Of a stretch of DNA of 64,000 nt, positions 1-8,272 are shown one piece after another. Below the pieces are notes generated by a model that saw nothing but the letters and a program-made list of their open reading frames with translations, searched no databases and had not been told where the DNA came from. The stretch is taken from NCBI RefSeq assembly GCF_020193655.1, contig NZ_JADYVE010000001.1, positions 310,001-374,000 of the forward strand. Direction: 5' to 3'. Positions within the stretch are counted from its first letter, which is position 1. Each line of letters begins with the position of its first letter. Made by a program: the position numbers and the translations under genes. This DNA comes from Ensifer sp. IC3342 (GTDB lineage Bacteria; Pseudomonadota; Alphaproteobacteria; Rhizobiales; Rhizobiaceae).

Positions 1-66
1 CCAACAGCAACGCTCGGCGATTGTTCCCGCGGACAGCCCCCCGGACGCCGAAGTTCGGATCGCGGC

Positions 67-94
67 TTGCATTTCAGCGGAAAATCCGTATAAG
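67..94 (+). promoter_or_regulatory. Candidate sigma-70 promoter for the rpsF operon
   Basis: TTGCAT at 67-72 and TATAAG at 89-94 are separated by 16 bases, a good match to the rhizobial housekeeping promoter (CTTGAC / CTATAT type). It lies about 225 bases before rpsF, so the transcript would carry a long structured leader. The start site is inferred, not seen. Confidence 0.5.
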
Positions 95-136
95 CGCGCT
101 GTTCGAAACACCCGGTCTTCTGGCTGGTGGCTGAAC

Positions 137-191
137 GGAGGGCCGGTTTCCGCGTTGGAAGCCGCCAGGAATGCAAGGCATTCCGGCCTCC
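137..191 (+). ncRNA. Structured 5' leader of rpsF, predicted three-way junction
   Basis: Bases 137-144 pair with 185-191 (one bulged G) and enclose two perfect hairpins: 145-151 with 157-163 (one G-U pair) and 168-174 with 178-184. A further 6-bp hairpin lies at 235-249 (loop CTC). In many bacteria the rpsF mRNA leader is bound by the S6:S18 complex for feedback control. Whether this is that motif, a lineage-specific replacement or a plain structured leader cannot be settled here. Confidence 0.5.
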
Positions 192-317
192 CGTGTCTCC
201 GCTCTCGACCGTCTCGATACAACACTTTCTTGCCGGCCGCCTCGCGGCCCTTAAGAACAGTCGTTGAGGCTTAGCCGCCGAGGTCCGGGCTGATTAACGC
301 AAGAAAGGCAAGCCACA

Positions 318-764
318 ATGGCTCTTTATGAACACGTATTCCTTGCCCGGCAGGATATCACGCCGCAGCAGGTCGATGCCCTCGTCGAGCAGTACAAGGG
401 CGTCATCGAAGCGAACGGCGGCAAAGTCGGTCGCGTCGAGAACTGGGGCCTGAAGTCCCTCACCTACCGCATCAAGAAAAACCGCAAGGCTCATTACGTC
501 CTGATGGACATCGATGCTCCGGCACCGGCCGTCCACGAAGTCGAGCGCCAGATGCGCATCAACGAAGACGTCCTGCGCTACATGACGATCGCCGTCGAAA
601 AGCACGAAGAAGGCCCGTCCGCGATGATGCAGAAGCGTGATCGCGACGATCGTCCGCGCGGCGAAGGCCGTGGCCCGCGTGAAGGCGGTTTCGACCGTGG
701 CCCGCGTCCGGACCGTGGCGACCGTGAAGACCGTCCGCGCCGTCCGCGTGAAGACCGCGCGTAA
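318..764 (+). CDS. rpsF: 30S ribosomal protein S6
   Basis: A 148-residue protein opening [13 protein letters not shown], the standard alphaproteobacterial S6 start. S6 binds the central domain of 16S rRNA together with S18. Residues 1 to about 95 form the ribosomal fold. The last roughly 45 residues are a low-complexity tail of Arg, Asp, Gly and Pro ([11 protein letters not shown] and similar), longer than in E. coli S6 and probably disordered. A purine-rich AAAGG sits before the ATG at 318. It is first in an operon with rpsR 24 bases downstream. Confidence 0.98.
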   Translation: MALYEHVFLARQDITPQQVDALVEQYKGVIEANGGKVGRVENWGLKSLTYRIKKNRKAHYVLMDIDAPAPAVHEVERQMRINEDVLRYMTIAVEKHEEGPSAMMQKRDRDDRPRGEGRGPREGGFDRGPRPDRGDREDRPRRPREDRA

Positions 765-788
765 CCCGAAGCTTAGGAGATAAAAACA

Positions 789-1037
789 ATGGCTGAAGTT
801 TCTTCCGCTCCGGTACGCCGTCCGTTCCACCGTCGCCGCAAGACCTGCCCCTTCTCGGGCGCGAACGCGCCGCGGATCGACTACAAGGACATCCGTCTCC
901 TGCAGCGCTACATTTCCGAGCGCGGCAAGATCGTTCCGTCCCGCATCACGGCCGTTTCCCAGAAGAAGCAGCGCGAACTCGCCCAGGCGATCAAGCGTGC
1001 GCGCTTCCTCGGCCTGCTGCCCTACGTCGTATCGTAA
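789..1037 (+). CDS. rpsR: 30S ribosomal protein S18
   Basis: An 82-residue basic protein, the usual size for alphaproteobacterial S18, with the conserved stretches [19 protein letters not shown] and [14 protein letters not shown]. It binds the 16S platform as a heterodimer with S6, encoded just upstream. A strong AGGAGA (775-780) precedes the ATG at 789. It is cotranscribed with rpsF, and a hairpin follows at 1050-1076. Confidence 0.98.
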   Translation: MAEVSSAPVRRPFHRRRKTCPFSGANAPRIDYKDIRLLQRYISERGKIVPSRITAVSQKKQRELAQAIKRARFLGLLPYVVS

Positions 1038-1049
1038 GGCGAACTGACT

Positions 1050-1076
1050 TTCCGTCAGTCGGTTGACTCGACGGAA
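1050..1076 (+). terminator. Hairpin after rpsR, possible attenuator or processing site
   Basis: TTCCGTC (1050-1056) pairs with GACGGAA (1070-1076), and inside it AGTC pairs with GACT around a GGTT loop. No T-run follows, so it is not a classical terminator. As rplI lies downstream in the same operon, partial termination or transcript protection is possible. Confidence 0.4.
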
Positions 1077-1231
1077 GCTGACTCCGAGGCAAGGCGTCTA
1101 CTTACGGCAAGTGCCTTGCCTCTCTCCCCTCCGCGGTGGGCGCGGATCGGAACCGGCGCATGCGCCAAAATCCCATGTTGGGGCCGAAGCTCGACGGCGA
1201 CCCCTAACTGCGTTGAAGCAGGACAGCGAAC

Positions 1232-2185
1232 GTGAACATCTGGAACAGGACATCGCTGATCACCGGCGCGCTTGCCGGCATTACCGCCGCCCTTCTGTCG
1301 ATGGGCGCGAATACGCAGTCGTCCTTTGCGATCGTTCTCTACGCGGCTTCCGCACTGCCTATCCTGATTGCCGGCCTCGGTTGGGGCAACGCAGCGGCGA
1401 TCGTCGCGATCGTCGTTGCCGGCGCGACTGCCGCCACGCTCGTTTCCTCCTATTTCGCGCTGCTGATCCTGCTCGTGACGCTTGTTCCGGCCGGCTGGCT
1501 CAGTCATCTCGCAAACCTTGCTCGCCCGGCCTCCGAACTCGGCGGCCCGGAAGGGGCGCTTGCCTGGTATCCGTTGTCTGACATCCTCGGCCATCTCGCC
1601 GGGCTCGTTACCGTCGGCATGATCATCGTCGGCTACATCGTCGGTTACGATTCCAGCGTCTCGGACCAGATGATCGACATGGTGATCGAGGCGGTAAAGG
1701 CGCAGGAGCCGCTCTACAATCCGGATGCCGCAGCAATTGCCCAGATCAAGTCGATGTTCACACTCGCGCTGCCGCTCGTGCAGGGCGCAATCTGGGTGCT
1801 GATGCTGTTTGCCGCCTATTACCTCGCGACCCGGATCGTCCAGATGTCCGGAGGGTCGCTGCGTCCGCGCGAAGACATTCCGTCGTCGTTGAGAATGCCT
1901 CGCAATGCCATTTTCGCGTTTCTCGCCGGCCTGGTCCTCGCTTTTGTCGGCGGAGCGTCGGCGGCCGTCGGCGCTCTCATTTGCGGCACGTTCGGCGCAG
2001 GCTTCCTGCTCTCGGGCTTTGCCTCATTCCATTTCCGCACACGTGGCAAGTCCTGGCGGCTTCCCGTTCTGTGGATCGCCTACCTGTCGGTGCTCGTCTT
2101 CACGATCCCGGCTGTGTTCTTCCTCCTGTCTGGCTTGACCGACACGCGACGCACCATCGCGGTCACGCCGACGGGAAAAAACTGA
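1232..2185 (+). CDS. DUF2232 (YybS-like) membrane protein
   Basis: A 317-residue polytopic membrane protein with GTG start at 1232 (CAGGA upstream). Hydrophobic segments fall around residues 8-30, 35-60, 65-90, 125-150, 180-200, 225-260 and 285-305, so six to eight helices are likely. Its position between rpsR and rplI is typical of rhizobia, where this slot holds a DUF2232 family protein. The family has no established biochemical role, and I see no catalytic motif. The gene is in the same direction as its neighbours, with 35 bases to rplI, so it is probably cotranscribed with the ribosomal genes. Confidence 0.8.
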   Translation: MNIWNRTSLITGALAGITAALLSMGANTQSSFAIVLYAASALPILIAGLGWGNAAAIVAIVVAGATAATLVSSYFALLILLVTLVPAGWLSHLANLARPASELGGPEGALAWYPLSDILGHLAGLVTVGMIIVGYIVGYDSSVSDQMIDMVIEAVKAQEPLYNPDAAAIAQIKSMFTLALPLVQGAIWVLMLFAAYYLATRIVQMSGGSLRPREDIPSSLRMPRNAIFAFLAGLVLAFVGGASAAVGALICGTFGAGFLLSGFASFHFRTRGKSWRLPVLWIAYLSVLVFTIPAVFFLLSGLTDTRRTIAVTPTGKN

Positions 2186-2220
2186 CCAACGAAACAACGA
2201 CAAACTGAAAGGAAATCGAA

Positions 2221-2796
2221 ATGGAAGTCATTCTCCTCGAACGCATCGCCAAGCTCGGCCAGATGGGCGAAACCGTAAAGGTTCGCGACGGCTTCGCACG
2301 CAACTACCTGCTGCCGCTCGGCAAGGCGCTGCGCGCCAACGCCGCCAACAAGGCACGTTTCGAAGCCGAGCGCACAACGCTCGAAGCCCGCAACCTCGAG
2401 CGCAAGTCCGAAGCCCAGAAGGTCGCAGACAAGCTCGACGGCAAGTCCTTCATCATCGTCCGCTCCGCTGGTGAAACCGGCCAGCTCTACGGCTCGGTTG
2501 CCGCCCGTGACATCGTCGAGACGCTTGCTGCCGAAGGCTTCAACATCAACCGCAACCAGGTCGACCTCAACCACCCGATCAAGTCCATCGGCCTGCACAA
2601 GGTGACGCTGCACCTGCACGCGGAAGTCGAGATCGGCGTTGAAATCAACGTTGCCCGTTCGGCCGAAGAAGCCGAGCGCCAGGCCAAGGGTGAAAGCCTG
2701 ACGTCTGCTGACGCCATCTACGGCGTCGACGAAGACGCCCTGAAGCCGGAAGACTTCTTCAACCCGGAAGCTGAGTTCGAAGCTGAAGAAGAATAA
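2221..2796 (+). CDS. rplI: 50S ribosomal protein L9
   Basis: A 191-residue protein starting [17 protein letters not shown] with the L9 N-terminal signature ([15 protein letters not shown]: [17 protein letters not shown]) at about residues 20-36. A long connecting helix and a C-terminal domain follow. The C-terminus is an acidic extension of roughly 40 residues ([11 protein letters not shown] and a Glu-rich end), longer than the about 149-residue E. coli L9, as is common in alphaproteobacteria. AAAGGAAA lies just before the ATG. A strong terminator at 2821 closes the operon. Confidence 0.98.
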   Translation: MEVILLERIAKLGQMGETVKVRDGFARNYLLPLGKALRANAANKARFEAERTTLEARNLERKSEAQKVADKLDGKSFIIVRSAGETGQLYGSVAARDIVETLAAEGFNINRNQVDLNHPIKSIGLHKVTLHLHAEVEIGVEINVARSAEEAERQAKGESLTSADAIYGVDEDALKPEDFFNPEAEFEAEEE

Positions 2797-2820
2797 GCTT
2801 CGAAGCAGACCTGAATTGAG

Positions 2821-2850
2821 GGCCCGGATCCTGCGATCCGGGCCTTTTCA
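2821..2850 (+). terminator. Rho-independent terminator after rplI
   Basis: GGCCCGGATC (2821-2830), loop CTGC, then the exact complement GATCCGGGCC (2835-2844), followed by TTTTCATTT. A perfect 10-bp GC-rich stem with a T-run ends the rpsF-rpsR-DUF2232-rplI operon. Confidence 0.93.
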
Positions 2851-3168
2851 TTTGCGCGAGAGTCTTACTGCGGACGAGAGTGTTCCTGCGGATGCTTTGC
2901 GCGCGTGCCGGCTCGGGCGCTCGACTGCGCTTCACAAAAGACGTTTGAGCGCGAATCAGATACCTTTCGCCCGGTTCGCAGCGTCAATCGCCGCGATCGC
3001 ATTTTCGCCGTTTGTGACGCGTGCCTGTGGAACAGTCGAACAACGGGCAAAGACCGCGAGCGTGGTTGCATGGTTCACGACTGTTGCACGGCAGCACTTG
3101 ACCCGCAGGACAGTAGGCAGCAAACCGGATAGCTCACATACCCTATACACGCGGAAATGGAACGATCG
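2851..3168. other. Intergenic region before dnaB
   Basis: About 318 bases between the rplI terminator and dnaB. It should hold the dnaB promoter, but I could not find a convincing pair: TTGACC at 3098-3103 has no good -10 box at 17 bases, and TATACA at 3143 has only a weak -35. No RNA gene or repeat is visible, and the short open frames lack ribosome-binding sites. Confidence 0.5.
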
Positions 3169-4668
3169 ATGAACGACGCAGCGCGCAAGCTCGCCCCCTT
3201 GGCCAAGGATCAGGCGGACCAGCACTATCGCGAAGCGCCGAACAATCTCGAAGCTGAGCAGGCGCTGCTTGGCGCAATCCTGGTCAACAACGATGCGTTC
3301 TACCGGGTGTCCGATTTCCTGAAGCCGGTGCATCTGTTCGAGCCGTTGCACCGTCGCATCTTCGAGGTCGCCGGCGAGATCATCCGCATGGGCAAGACCG
3401 CCAATCCGGTCACGATCAAGACCTTCCTCAAGGCGGACGAAAAAGTCGGCGACCTGACTGTTGCCCAATATCTCGCGCGCCTTGCCGCCGAGGCCGTTTC
3501 GATCATCAATGCCGAGGATTACGGCCGTGCCATCTACGATCTTGCGCTGCGGCGTTCGCTGATCACCATCGGCGAGGACATGGTCAACATCGCCTATGAC
3601 GCGCCGCTCGACATGCCGCCCCAGAGCCAGATCGAGGACGCGGAGCGGCGCCTTTTCGAGCTTGCCGAAACAGGACGCTATGATGGCGGCTTCCAGTCAT
3701 TCAGCGACGCTGTGACGCTCGCCATCGACATGGCTGCGACCGCGAAGGATAGGGACGGCCATCTCTCCGGCATTTCGACGGGTATCCATTCGCTCGATGG
3801 AAAGATGGGCGGCCTGCAGCGCTCGGACCTGATCATCCTCGCCGGTCGCCCAGGCATGGGCAAGACATCGCTCGCGACCAACATCGCCTACAACATCGCC
3901 GCCGCTTACGAGCCGGAGGTGCAACCGGACGGCTCCTTCAAGGCAAAGAACGGCGGTGTCGTCGGCTTCTATTCGCTCGAAATGTCGTCCGAGCAGCTCG
4001 CCACGCGTATCATCTCCGAGCAGACCGAGGTTTCGTCCTCGAAGATCCGCCGCGGCGACATTTCGGAAGCCGATTTCGAGAAGCTCGTCGCCTGCTCGAT
4101 GATGATGCAGAAGGTGCCGCTCTATATCGACCAGACCGGTGGCATTTCGATCGCCCAACTCGCGGCGCGCGCACGTCGCCTCAAGCGTCAGCGCGGTCTC
4201 GACGTGCTCGTCGTCGACTACGTCCAGCTCATGACCGGTTCGAAGAAGGCAGGCGACAACCGTGTGCAGGAAATCACTGAAATCACCACCGGCCTTAAGG
4301 CACTCGGCAAGGAACTGAACGTGCCGATCATCGCGCTCTCACAGCTCTCGCGCGCCGTGGAAAGCCGTGAGGACAAGCGCCCGCAGCTCTCGGACCTGCG
4401 CGAATCGGGATCGATCGAGCAGGACGCCGACGTGGTGCTCTTCGTGTTCCGCGAGGAATACTACGTGAAGAACATGGAGCCGCGCGACGAACTCGATCCG
4501 AAGTACGAAGAGTGGAAGATGCAGATGGACAAGGTCAAGGGCACGGCCGACGTGATCATCGCCAAGCAGCGCCACGGACCGACCGGCACGGTGAAGCTCG
4601 CCTTCCAATCCGAATACACACGCTTTTCGGACCTGGCGGATCCGTCCTTCACACAGTACGAGCACTGA
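3169..4668 (+). CDS. dnaB: Replicative DNA helicase DnaB
   Basis: 499 residues from the ATG at 3169 (MNDAARKL); an in-frame ATG at 3157 adds four residues and cannot be excluded. The N-terminal domain (EAEQALLGAIL near 25-35) mediates hexamer formation and primase contact. The C-terminal RecA-like ATPase shows Walker A (GRPGMGKTSLA), the EMSSEQLATR stretch, Walker B (VLVVDYVQLM) and the arginine-finger region near SGSIEQDADVV. DnaB unwinds the lagging-strand template ahead of the fork. It stands alone behind the ribosomal operon, an order often kept in rhizobia. No intein insertion is present. Confidence 0.97.
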   Translation: MNDAARKLAPLAKDQADQHYREAPNNLEAEQALLGAILVNNDAFYRVSDFLKPVHLFEPLHRRIFEVAGEIIRMGKTANPVTIKTFLKADEKVGDLTVAQYLARLAAEAVSIINAEDYGRAIYDLALRRSLITIGEDMVNIAYDAPLDMPPQSQIEDAERRLFELAETGRYDGGFQSFSDAVTLAIDMAATAKDRDGHLSGISTGIHSLDGKMGGLQRSDLIILAGRPGMGKTSLATNIAYNIAAAYEPEVQPDGSFKAKNGGVVGFYSLEMSSEQLATRIISEQTEVSSSKIRRGDISEADFEKLVACSMMMQKVPLYIDQTGGISIAQLAARARRLKRQRGLDVLVVDYVQLMTGSKKAGDNRVQEITEITTGLKALGKELNVPIIALSQLSRAVESREDKRPQLSDLRESGSIEQDADVVLFVFREEYYVKNMEPRDELDPKYEEWKMQMDKVKGTADVIIAKQRHGPTGTVKLAFQSEYTRFSDLADPSFTQYEH

Positions 4669-4699
4669 ACCGCGGCTGTTCGCCACGCGTGAATTGCAC

Positions 4700-4860
4700 A
4701 CCTCGCTGTCGCGACCTTCTCCCCGTCTTGACAGCGAGAAGGGGGCAAGCTGCACGCTCCCAGCCTCTTCGTCCTGCTTGGGTGAAGAGGGAGCATAGGT
4801 GGCGCCGCGAGTCCCTTCTCCCCGTGGCCACGGGGAGAAGGTCGCGGCAGCGGGATGAGG
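4700..4860. repeat. Palindromic intergenic repeats (CCTTCTCCCC type)
   Basis: This lies between the convergent dnaB and azlD genes. A perfect 14-bp palindrome without loop occupies 814-841 of the 4 kb block (4814-4841). A related copy of CCTTCTCCCCGT begins at about 4714 and pairs with GAGAAGG near 4736-4742. The tail GTCGCGGCAGCGGGATGAGG follows the second copy. The pattern resembles dispersed palindromes I know from rhizobial intergenic DNA; family assignment is from memory. Confidence 0.7.
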
Positions 4861-4907
4861 GGCGAAAATCGGCTGACCGGATCACGTTCAATCCTGGCAC
4901 CAGCCGC

Positions 4908-5210
4908 TCACGCTCCAATCGTCGCTCTCGCAACGGCCACAACGAAGACCCCGGTGGCTACCGCCGCGAGCAGCGGCAGCCTTGTTGCGGCGAGCGCAGT
5001 CGCGAGCACCGCAAGAGTCTCGGCCGGTCCGGTGAGCGCCGTCGGGGCGATGACGGCTATCAGGACAGCTGGCGGGATGGCTTCCAATGCCCTTCTTTGC
5101 TGCGGTCCGATCGTCACGAAACGGATGAGCAGCAGGCCGCTGACGCGTGTCAGCACTGTCGCTGCGGCCATCGCCAGGATCGCGAGGAAAACGTTCGGAT
5201 CGACTGTCAT
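4908..5210 (-). CDS. azlD: AzlD family branched-chain amino acid exporter subunit
   Basis: A 100-residue protein (start MTVDPNVFLAILAMAAATVL) with four hydrophobic segments, the size and pattern of the AzlD family. AzlD is the small partner of AzlC, and the pair exports branched-chain amino acids or analogues in the characterised cases (B. subtilis AzlCD, C. glutamicum BrnFE). The start overlaps the azlC stop by four bases (ATGA), which indicates translational coupling. The substrate here is not known. Confidence 0.85.
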   Translation of the reverse strand: MTVDPNVFLAILAMAAATVLTRVSGLLLIRFVTIGPQQRRALEAIPPAVLIAVIAPTALTGPAETLAVLATALAATRLPLLAAVATGVFVVAVARATIGA

Positions 5211-5935
5211 GCACAGGCCTCTCGGCACTGATCGATGACAAGCGTTGCAACGACGCCGGCAACAGCCCCCGCGGCGATGTACCAGACCCCGAGAAGCAAT
5301 TGGTGGGTCAGCACTGCTGCCGCCGCGCTTGCCGCGAGCACGGCGCCGGTCTCCCGCCCTTTCCAAAATCCCATCAGCAGAACGACGAAGACCGCCGGAA
5401 AGGCAAAGTCGAGGCCGATTGCCTTCGGGTCGCCAAGGAAAGCGCCGGCGACCGAGCCCGCGAGGCTGGTCAAAACCCACACGAAGTAGAAAGGCACCGC
5501 AAGACCGGCATACCAGGCGGGCGACAGGCGCGTCTGTGCCACCCGAGTCTCGGCCATTGCCCAGATTTCATCGGCAAGCAACAGCATTGCGGCGTATTTC
5601 GCCGGGCCGGAAAAGGCGGGCATCTTGGCGCCGATCGAGGCGCTCATCAGCACATGCCGGATATTGACGAGCAACGCCGAAAAACCGAGCGCGCCCCAGG
5701 ACGCCGGATGACTCCAGATGTCCATGGCGACGAACTGCGAGCCGCCGGCAAAGACCAAGGCGCTCATCAGCGTCACTTCGAGGCCGGACAGGCCCTTGCT
5801 CGCCGCAACGGCACCGAAGACAAGGCCGATCGGCATAACGGCAATAATGAGCGGCGCCATGGCCCTGACGCCACCGGCAAACTCTCGAAAAACATCCTTT
5901 GTGTTCACGCCCTTCACTCCGCATTCCAATTGCAT
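5207..5935 (-). CDS. azlC: AzlC family branched-chain amino acid exporter subunit
   Basis: About 242 residues; the large subunit of an AzlCD-type exporter. Conserved features include FREFAGGVRAMAPLIIAV near the N-terminus, GLSGLEVTLMSALVFAGGSQF and a LLADEIWA segment, with seven to eight predicted helices. The start is uncertain: the ATG at 5935 has a poor ribosome-binding site, and GTG codons at 5917 or 5908 just downstream are alternatives. Longer forms would run into the upstream regulator gene. It overlaps azlD by four bases. The AraC-type gene immediately upstream on the same strand may regulate or be cotranscribed with it. Confidence 0.85.
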   Translation of the reverse strand: MQLECGVKGVNTKDVFREFAGGVRAMAPLIIAVMPIGLVFGAVAASKGLSGLEVTLMSALVFAGGSQFVAMDIWSHPASWGALGFSALLVNIRHVLMSASIGAKMPAFSGPAKYAAMLLLADEIWAMAETRVAQTRLSPAWYAGLAVPFYFVWVLTSLAGSVAGAFLGDPKAIGLDFAFPAVFVVLLMGFWKGRETGAVLAASAAAAVLTHQLLLGVWYIAAGAVAGVVATLVIDQCREACA

Positions 5936-5981
5936 CAACGCAATAAATGCGAAGAAGGCGGTGCGTCTTGAACGAAAGTGA

Positions 5982-6839
5982 TCAGCCAGCTCGGAACGCG
6001 CCCGGAGTGACGCCGGTTCTTGCTTTGAAGTGGCGCGTGAAATGCGCCTGATCGGCAAAGCCGCAATGATAGGCGGTGTCGACCGCCGACCAGCCCTGCC
6101 GCAGGAGCGTCTTTGCTTCGCGCACGCGCTTATCGGTCAAGAAGGCGTGCGGGGTAATGTGGAATTTCTTGCGGAATGCGCGGATCAGATGCGCACGGCT
6201 GAGCCCGGCCACATCGGCAAGCTCGTCGAGGCCAAGGTCGCGGGAATAGTTGGCGATCAGATAGTCTCTGGCACGATGCACGGCCGAAGGCTCGCGCGTC
6301 TCCACGGGAAGGATGATGGCGCTGCCGTGACGCTGGAACAGCTTGGCCAGGAAGCCGAACATTCCCTCGTCCGCCTCCAGGGCGCCCGCCTTTCCCTCGA
6401 GGGCCCTGTGGGCGCGATGGAAGGCAACGGCAAGCTCCGGATCACGGAGCAGCAGTCGCGAGAAGCAGGGTGTTCCTCTGAAGGCGCGACCGGTGACGTC
6501 CTCGATGACATCGACGAGCAGGTCCACGGACGGATAGATCATGCGGTATCGGTAACCATCGAGACCCGGGTGCCCGTCGTGAATCTCGTCGGGATTGATG
6601 AGATAGAGATCGCCGGGGCCGGTCTGCGATCGTTCGCCCTTGATCGTGCTGATCTGCGAGCCCGCCTCGATTGCGCCGATGCTGAAGGTGTCATGGGCAT
6701 GGGGCGCAAACTCATGGGTGATGAAGGTGGCGCTCAGGCATTCCATACCCTTAAACCGCGCATCACGCCAAAAGCGTGTCTGCTCGGCACCCTTGAGCGG
6801 CATGGCCTCGATGGCCTCTTCCTGCGAGATCGTCTGCAT
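5982..6839 (-). CDS. AraC family transcriptional regulator
   Basis: 285 residues from ATG 6839 (MQTISQEEAIEAM). The N-terminal half is a cupin-like effector domain (ATFITHEFAPHAHDTFSIG, GDLYLINPDEIHDGHP), typical of AraC regulators with an AraC_binding domain. The C-terminal roughly 95 residues hold two helix-turn-helix motifs (LDELADVAGLSRAHLIRAF; TAYHCGFADQAHFTRHFK). The gene lies 46 bases upstream of azlC on the same strand, and AraC regulators with this architecture often accompany AzlCD exporters, so control of that export is the likely job. It is divergent from alr. Confidence 0.9.
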   Translation of the reverse strand: MQTISQEEAIEAMPLKGAEQTRFWRDARFKGMECLSATFITHEFAPHAHDTFSIGAIEAGSQISTIKGERSQTGPGDLYLINPDEIHDGHPGLDGYRYRMIYPSVDLLVDVIEDVTGRAFRGTPCFSRLLLRDPELAVAFHRAHRALEGKAGALEADEGMFGFLAKLFQRHGSAIILPVETREPSAVHRARDYLIANYSRDLGLDELADVAGLSRAHLIRAFRKKFHITPHAFLTDKRVREAKTLLRQGWSAVDTAYHCGFADQAHFTRHFKARTGVTPGAFRAG

Positions 6840-6987
6840 CGCGCAAAGGTTAGCGGCATCATCATTGCGCGTCTTGCACAAAAGTGCTCGTGACGTCCGG
6901 CCGACGCACCGCCGACGGCAGCGGATCGTTTGCGGCCATCGCCGCCAGGATGTATTGCTGCTGTATCGTCCACTCAGAGCTTCCGGT

Positions 6988-8127
6988 ATGCACGACCCAG
7001 AATTCCTCTCCGCCTCGAACAGGCTCACCATCGACCTCGCGGCGCTGGCCGACAATTGGCGCGCCATGAACGAGCGCTCCGGCACGGCTTGCGCGGCTGC
7101 CGTTCTCAAGGCGGATGCCTATGGGCTTGGCATCGCGCAGGCGGCCCCTGCCCTTTACGCCGCTGGTGCACGCGACTTCTTCGTCGCCAACGCGGAAGAA
7201 GGCGCGGAGCTCCGTCCGTTGGTTCCGGATGGGCGCATCTACATTCTGGCCGGCATGTGGCCCGGCAATGAGGAACTTTTCTTCGACAATGATCTCGTGC
7301 CGATCATCAACTCGGAGGAACAACTCGCCGTCTTCATGGCGGCGCTTTCCGAACGCGGGGACCATCCTTGCGTGCTTCACGTCGACACCGGCATGAACCG
7401 GCTCGGGCTGTCGGTCGAGGAAGCCGTCGCGCTTGCCAACGACCCCGCGCGTCCGGCAAGCTTTTCACCCGTGTTGATCATGAGCCATCTTGCCTGCGGC
7501 GATGATCCAAAACATCCGATGAATCTCTACCAGCTCGAGCGCTTCCGTGAGGCGGTCGCCGCCTTCGAGGGCGTCCCGGCGAGCCTTGCGAATTCCGGCG
7601 GTGTTTTCCTCGGCAAGGACTACCATTTCGATCTTACCCGTCCCGGAATCGCTGTTTATGGCGGCGAGGCGGTGAACGGCGCGATCAACCCGATGAAGCC
7701 GGTGGTGACTGCCGAAGCGCGCATCATCCAGGTGCGCACGGTCCCCTCCGGCGCCACGGCGAGCTACGGCGCTTCGGCTCGTTTCGCCCGCGAGAGCCGC
7801 ATCGCAACGGTCGCGATCGGCTACGCCGATGGGTATCACCGTTCGGTATCCGGCGGCGGTGTGACGCTCAGGCAGGCGATGCCCTCGGGCGCCTATGGCT
7901 TCCTGCATGGCAGGAAGGTGCCGCATGTTGGCCGGGTCACCATGGACCTCAGCCTGTTCGACGTCACCGACCTGCCGGAAACGGCCGTGCGCGCCGGCGA
8001 CTATATCGAGCTCTTCGGCCGCAACGTCGCGATAGACGACGTCGCGCGCGCCGGCGGAACGATCGGTTACGAGCTGCTGACGAGCCTTGGGCATCGCTAT
8101 TATCGAAGCTATGTCGGCAGTGCTTGA
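6988..8127 (+). CDS. alr: Alanine racemase
   Basis: 379 residues. Fold-type III PLP enzyme interconverting L- and D-alanine for peptidoglycan. The PLP lysine is K41 in AVLKADAYGLG. The C-terminal domain carries the second catalytic tyrosine in TASYGASARF and the GYADGYHRS and GRVTMDLS stretches. The ATG at 6988 was chosen because it begins at the family N-terminus; the open frame extends far upstream into the divergent regulator. The ribosome-binding site is weak (CAGAGC). About 145 bases separate it from radA. Confidence 0.94.
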   Translation: MHDPEFLSASNRLTIDLAALADNWRAMNERSGTACAAAVLKADAYGLGIAQAAPALYAAGARDFFVANAEEGAELRPLVPDGRIYILAGMWPGNEELFFDNDLVPIINSEEQLAVFMAALSERGDHPCVLHVDTGMNRLGLSVEEAVALANDPARPASFSPVLIMSHLACGDDPKHPMNLYQLERFREAVAAFEGVPASLANSGGVFLGKDYHFDLTRPGIAVYGGEAVNGAINPMKPVVTAEARIIQVRTVPSGATASYGASARFARESRIATVAIGYADGYHRSVSGGGVTLRQAMPSGAYGFLHGRKVPHVGRVTMDLSLFDVTDLPETAVRAGDYIELFGRNVAIDDVARAGGTIGYELLTSLGHRYYRSYVGSA

Positions 8128-8272
8128 ACGCCGGACCTCGCTGCTTCAACGGACAGTCGTCGAAAAACGCCCTTTCAGACCGCATTTCGCGGCATTATGT
8201 GAACAGCGGCGGTGATTCTCCCAATCGCGGCCATATTCACGCAGCCTCCCGCATATCCGAAAGCTAGTCTCG

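Noticed and set aside
3-27. Minus-strand GGAAC-N16-TGTT at the left window edge
   Set aside because: The -10 box is off consensus by one important base and the downstream gene is outside the window.
3098-3126. TTGACC as -35 box for dnaB
   Set aside because: No acceptable -10 sequence at 16-18 bases.
4669-4907. CRISPR-like repeats
   Set aside because: Only two imperfect palindromic units, no regular spacers.
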